Origin: Stomorhina lunata
Lineage: Eukaryota; Arthropoda; Insecta; Diptera; Rhiniidae
DNA length: 64,000 nt
Reading direction: 5' to 3'
Assembly: GCA_933228675.1 (NCBI GenBank)
Contig: OW121742.1
Coordinates: 15,082,489 to 15,146,488 of the forward strand
Part shown: positions 58,945 to 64,000 of the stretch, one piece after another
Numbering within the stretch: position 1 is the stretch's first letter
Layout: each line of letters starts with the position of its first letter
The notes under the pieces: model-generated
Database searches by the model: none
Told to the model about the DNA's origin: nothing
The model's input: the letters and a program-made list of their open reading frames with translations, nothing else
Made by a program: the position numbers and the translations under genes

Positions 58945-61900
58945 AAAAAAGTTTTCTAAAAAACTAAGAAATTTTTGAATAATTTTCCATAAAAAGAAGA
59001 AATTAAAAAAAATCCTATAAAAATAAAAAATGTTGCTCTAAAATTACGAAATTTTTGAAAGCTTTCCTATAAAACAATGAAATTTTTGAAAAATTTCCTA
59101 TAAAACTACAAAATTTATGAAAAATGTCCTACAAAAATAGGAAATTTTTGAAAAATGTCCTATAAAAAGAGGAAATTTTTGAAAACTGTCCTACAAAAAT
59201 ATGAATTTTTTGAAAAATGTCCTATAAAAATCGAAATTTTTTTAAAAATTTACAATAAAAATAAAAAAATTTTAAAAGATGCCTATAAAAATAGTAAATT
59301 TTTGAAAAGTTTCCTATAAAAATAGGAAATTTTTGAAAAATTTCCTAAAATAATAGGAAATTTTTTTAAAATTTCCTATAAAAATAGGAAATTTTTTAGA
59401 AATTTCCTTTAAAAATAAAAAGTTTTTGAAAAATATCGTATAATAATTTTTATAAAATTTCCTATCAACAGATATAATTTTTAAAAAAATTTCCTATAAA
59501 AATAAGAAATTTAAAAAAAAAATTACTTTAAAAAGAAGATTTTTAGAAAGTTTCATATTAAAAAAAGAAATTAAAAAAAAAATCTTATAAAAATATGAAA
59601 TTCGTAACAAATTTCCTATCAAATAAAAAAACTTTTTAAAAAATAAGAAATTTTTAAAAAATTTCCTATTTTTATAGGAAATTTTTCAAAAACTTCCTAT
59701 TTTTATATGAAATTTTTCAAAAATTTTCTATTTTTATATGAAATTTTTTAAAAATTTTCTATTTTTATAGGAAATTTTTCAAAAATTTCCTATTTCTTTT
59801 ATAGGAAATTTTTCAAAAAGTAAATATTTTTTATCGGAAATTTTTCAAAAATTTTCTGTTTTTTTTATAGGATATTTTTTAAAAATTTGCTAATTTTGTA
59901 TAGGAATTTTTTTTAAAAATTTCCTAGTTTTTTCTAGAAAAATTTCAAAAATTTCCTATTTTTATAGGAAACTTTTCAAAAATTCCCTTTTTTATAGGAA
60001 ATTTTTCAAAAATTTCTTAATTTTTTACGAAAATTTTCAAAAATTTCCTATTTTTATAGGAAATTTTTTAAAAATTTCCTATTTTTATAAGAAATTTTTC
60101 AAAAATTTCCTATTTTTATAGGAAATTTTTCAAAAATTTCCTATTTTTATAGGAAATTTTTCAAAAATTTCCTCTTTTATAGGAAATTTTTCAAAAATTT
60201 CCTCTTTTATAGGAAATTTTTCAAAAATTTCCTATTTTTATAGGAAATTTTTGAAAAATTTCCTATTTTTATAGGAAATTTTTCAAAAATTTCCTATTTT
60301 TATAGGAAATTTTTCAAAAATTTCCTATTTTTATAGAAAATTTTTCAAAAATTTCCTATTTTTATAGGAAATTTCTCAAAAATGTCCTATTTTTATAGGA
60401 AATTTTTCAAAAATTTCCTATTTTTATAGGAAATTTTTCAAAAATTTCCTATTTTTATATGAAATTTTTCAAAAATTTCCTATTTTTATAGGAAATTTTC
60501 CTATTTTTATAGGAAATTTTCCTATTTTTATAGGAAATTTTTCAAAAATTTCCTATTTTTATAGGAAATTTTTCAAAAATTTCCTATTTTTATAGGAAAT
60601 TTTTCAAAAATTTCCTATTTTTATAGGAAATTTTTCAAAAATTTCCTATTTTTATAGGAAATTTTTCAAAAATTTCCTATTTTTATAGGAAATTTTTCAA
60701 AAATTTCCTATTTTTATAGGAAATTTTTCAAAAATTTCCTATTTTTACAGGAAATTTTTCAAAAATTTCCTATTTTTACAGGAAATTTTTCAAAAATTTC
60801 CTATTTTTATAGGAAATTTTTCAAAAATTTCCTATTTTTATAGGAAATTTTTCAAAAATTTCCTATTTTTATAGGAAATTTTTCAAAAATTTCCTATTTT
60901 TATAGGATATTTTTCAAAAATTTCCTATTTTTATAGGAAATTTTTCAAAAATTTCCTATTTTTATAGGAAATTTTTCAAAAATTTCCTATTTTTATAGGA
61001 AATTTTTCAAAAATTTCCTATTTTTATAGGTAATTTTTCAAAAATTTCCTATTTTTATAGGAAATTTTCCTATTTTTATAGGAAATTTTCCTATTTTTAT
61101 AGGAAATTTTCCTATTTTTATAGGAAATTTTTGAAAAATTTCCTATTTTTATAGGAAATTTTTCAAAAATTTCCTATTTTGATAGGAAATTTTTCAAAAA
61201 TTTCCTATTTTTATAGGAAATTTTTCAAAAATTTCCTATTTTTATAGGAAATTTTTCAAAAATTTCCTATTTTTATAGGAAATTTTTCAAAAATTTCCTA
61301 TTTTTATAGGAAATTTTTCAAAAATTTCCTATTTTTATAGGAAATTTTTCAAAAATTTCCTATTTTTATAGGAAATTTTTCAAAAATTTCCTATTTTTAT
61401 AGGAAATTTTTCAAAAATTTCCTATTTTTATAGGAAATTTTTCAAAAATTTCCTATAAAAATGGGAAATTTTTCAAAAATTTCCTATTTTTATAGGAAAT
61501 TTTTCAAAAATTTCCTATTTTTATAGGAAATTTTTCAAAAATTTCCTATTTTTATAGGAAATTTTTCAAAAATTTCCTATTTTTATAGGAAATTTTTCAA
61601 AAATTTCCTATTTTTATAGGAAATTTTTCAAAAATTTCCTATTTTTATAGGAAATTTTTCAAAAATTTCCTATTTTTATAGGAAATTTTTCAAAAATTTC
61701 CTATTTTTATAGGAAATTTTTCAAAAATTTCCTATTTTTATAGGAAATTTTTCAAAAATTTCCTATTTTTATAGGAAATTTTTCAAAAATTTCCTATTTT
61801 TATAGGAAATTTTTCAAAATTTTTTAATTTTTATAGGAAATTTTTCAAAAATTTTCTATTTTTATAGGAAATTTTTCAAAAATTTTCTATTTTTATAGGA

Positions 61901-61985
61901 AATTTTTCAAAAATTTTCTATTTTTATAGGAAATTTTTCAAAATATAACTATTTTTATGGGAAAATTTTCAAAAATTAACTAATT
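58945..61985. repeat. Tandem array 16, family B, plus-to-minus compound (about 98 copies)
   Basis: Diverged plus-orientation units to about 59,660, then minus-orientation units. The core from about 60,040 to 61,800 is almost pure B2. It contains 21-bp short units near 60,491-60,532 and 61,070-61,123, centre-flipped dyads at 60,243 and 61,123, and one spacer-flipped unit at 61,452-61,465. The right end decays by 61,985. Confidence 0.97.
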
Positions 61986-62935
61986 TTGCAGTAAATCTTT
62001 TCAAGGATCACTGTCATAAATCCTGTTTATCCTTTTTTCTTTATTCAGAATTTTTCGATTTATCTCCGCTTGAAATTGCTCTACATTTTGGCTTAAGTTA
62101 TAAATTTCATTTATTATTTTATACAAATTTTTTTGCTTACAAAAATTGTTTTGCTTTCATAATAGTTTGGTTTGAAAAAATATTTTAAATAGTATTAAAT
62201 AAAATATTTTAAATAATTAAATTAAACTTTTGACATTTAATAATTAAAATTATTAAACTTAAATTTTTTTTTTTTTTTTATAACAAATAATTTTGGAGGA
62301 TGATAATATGTAATATTTAGAAAATATTAAACACAAAATCAATTTTATAAACAAAAACATACTAAATACAAATTTTAGTTTGAAATTGTCAATATTTCAT
62401 CATAACATTTGATCTCAACCGATTGCTATTAAGGGTTGATGTAACCATCATATTCGGGTTTTAGTATCATAAATTCTTCTATCAGTTCATTTCGTTTTTA
62501 ACACTTTCGATTACGAAGTACTTGTTACCGTCATTAGTTCGAAACTGATTATAAAAGAATTCTAACACGAATTCCAATAAGTATGTTCGTTTGACTTTTA
62601 TAATATTTTACTTTGGTTTGAATTTCACACGATCACCAAATTATTCTTTACCGAATATAGTTAAATATAATGATCTTGAGATTATACTTTCATAATTGTC
62701 ATTTCATCACACCTTTTCATAATTGTTAATAAAATTAACATAATTTTCAGCTCTCTATATCCTGATTATGACATCTCACACTATTTGTACGCTTAACCGC
62801 CATAAGAAATATGATCTGCAACTCGCCTTTAAGTATACCATTCGATTTGATATCACTTCTGGAGTCTATTTATGATAATGGCCGTCCATCACTCAGGACT
62901 GCTGGCTGATGGTGATTTCAGTGTTTTAATTTTTT
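61986..62935. other. Spacer, less AT-rich near 62,750-62,920
   Basis: No established gene. An acceptor-like ACATAATTTTCAG ends at 62,750 and is followed by DNA with two short open frames (one in phase with the 58,510 exon, stopping after about 14 codons; another open about 40 codons to a TGA near 62,874). CCATCA and TGATGG near 62,887 and 62,909 can pair as a short hairpin. All are weak. Confidence 0.4.
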
Positions 62936-63690
62936 TATCAAAAATATTTCTATAGAAAATTTTTTTATCAAAAATTTTTCTATAGAAAATTTTTTTATCA
63001 AAAATTTTTCTATAGAAAATTTTTTTATCAAAAATATTTCTATAGAAAATTTTTTTATCAAAAATTTTTCTATAGAAAATTTTTTTTATTAAAAATTTTT
63101 CTATAGAAAATTTTTTTATCAAAAATTTTTCTATAGAAAATTTTTTTATCAAAAATTTTTCTATAGAAAATTTTTTTATCAAAAATTTTTCTATAGAAAA
63201 TTTTTTTATCAAAAATTTTTCTATAGAAAATTTTTTATCAAAAATTTTTCTATAGAAAATTTTTTTATCAAAAATGTTTCTATAGAAAATTTTTTATCAA
63301 AAATTTTTCTATAGAAATTTTTTTTATTAAAATCGAAAATTTTTTATCAAAAATTTTTCTTTGGAAAATTTTTTAACCAAAATTTTTTCATCAAAAATTT
63401 TTCTATAGAAAATTTTTTTGTGAAAATCGAAATTTTTTTTTTATCAAAAATTTTTCTATGGAAAATTTTTTAACCAAATTTTTTATCAAAAATTTTTCTA
63501 TAGAAATTTCTTTTTATCAACAATTTTTCTATAGAAAATTTAAAAATTTTTTGATATAAAAATATTTTTATCGAAAATTTGTACAGAAAAATATTTTTAT
63601 CGAAAAATTTTCTATAAAATCTAATTTTTGTCGAACAATTTTCCAAAGAAAAATATTTTTATTAAAAATGTTTCTATAAAAAAATGTTTG
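62936..63690 (-). repeat. Tandem array 17, family A variant (30 bp, about 25 copies)
   Basis: CTATAG-A4-T7-ATC-A5-T5 repeats at exactly 30 bp from about 62,940 to 63,300, then decays with AACCAAATTT and ATCGAAAA variants. The right end abuts the third copy of repeat R. The 107-codon minus-strand frame at 62,889-63,212 is a translation of the repeat. Confidence 0.95.
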
Positions 63691-63714
63691 GATTGAAAAT
63701 ATCTAAAAATAAGC

Positions 63715-64000
63715 AAGAAAGTGCTATAGTCGGCCAAGCCCGACCATACAATACCCTTCGCCACTAAGGTCAAAGGTGTTATTTTTCCTGTATAAAGAAA
63801 AATATTTGCTAAATTTTGCCACAATACAAGCATTTTCTCAAAACTTATATATTTAAGCGTTTCTGTCATTTGGACTTATATGAGAGCTAGGGTCAAATGT
63901 GAACCGATTATCTCGAAATTTGGCAAATAGATTACAGTTGTTACAAAAGATAAAATTAAATTTCGCATTATCTTCAGATTTACGAAAGTTTTAGTGATTT
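63715..64000 (+). mobile_element. Dispersed repeat R, copy 3 (runs off the window)
   Basis: Starts AAGAAAGTGCTATAG and follows copy 1 closely (CAAGCCCGACCATAC, CCTGTATAAAGAAAAATATT, CATTTTCTCAAAACTTATAT) with scattered substitutions and one short deletion. Its left end is fixed at the same base as in copy 1, which defines the terminus of the family. Confidence 0.85.

Noticed and set aside
62889..63212. A 107-codon minus-strand frame of repeated KKFSIEKFLI-type residues.
   Set aside because: It is a direct translation of the 30-bp family A array; 30 is a multiple of three, so any open unit gives a long frame.

Overview
The window looks like gene-poor, very AT-rich nuclear DNA of a higher (brachyceran, probably calyptrate) fly. 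The case rests on fly-type dispersed repeats containing phrases such as GGGAGCTATGGTCAAAT, (GTCT)n tracts, an LTR-retrotransposon primer-binding site complementary to tRNA-Lys, and the absence of any bacterial gene, operon or ribosome-binding site. The organism is inferred, not proven. I found no convincing full-length protein-coding gene. The open reading frames present are short and mostly read through tandem repeats.

About 39 kb of the 64 kb (my estimate by eye) is 17 tandem arrays of a 29-32 bp unit. Four related families share one design: two short inverted repeats (dyads) per unit, joined by A/T tracts. Family A (2.95-4.43 and 62.94-63.69 kb) alternates TTTTCTATAGAAAA with an ATCGA or ATCAA block. 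Family B (5.7-12.3, 22.3-24.3, 29.6-35.9, 37.1-41.8, 43.9-46.8, 48.2-53.3, 54.8-56.5 and 58.9-62.0 kb) alternates the dyad GGAAATTTTT/AAAAATTTCC with CCTAT-AAAA-ATAGG and occurs in both orientations. Family C (14.2-16.8, 17.9-18.6 and 19.2-20.7 kb) alternates CTATAG with GTCAAG, CTAAAG or TGTAAAG. Family D (25.6-28.1 kb, plus a three-unit outlier at 21.6 kb) alternates TTTTCTATAGAAAA with GAGTC-GAT-GACTC.

Other repeats lie between and inside the arrays. A minus-strand LTR retrotransposon fragment is marked by its primer-binding site near 0.63 kb. A dispersed repeat, here called R, is present at 43.28-43.93, about 54.59-58.02 and 63.71-64.0 kb. A 760-bp foldback element sits inside the second R copy. 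A 19-bp satellite (GACTATAGTCTTATACTCC) brackets the 18-kb family C array. The spacers between arrays are 0.3-2.3 kb of low-complexity AT-rich DNA.

The most interesting pattern is how the arrays appear to arise and evolve. Family B sits at the same microsatellite position in two R copies. Single units show flips of one dyad, as hairpin-mediated micro-inversion would give. A perfectly symmetric subtype (B2) forms the homogeneous core of four separate arrays. Family D is a tandem series of AP-1/GCN4-type TGACTCA sites. The best coding candidate is a single exon at 58,510-58,618 with good splice sites. If it is real, much of this window could be one satellite-filled intron.
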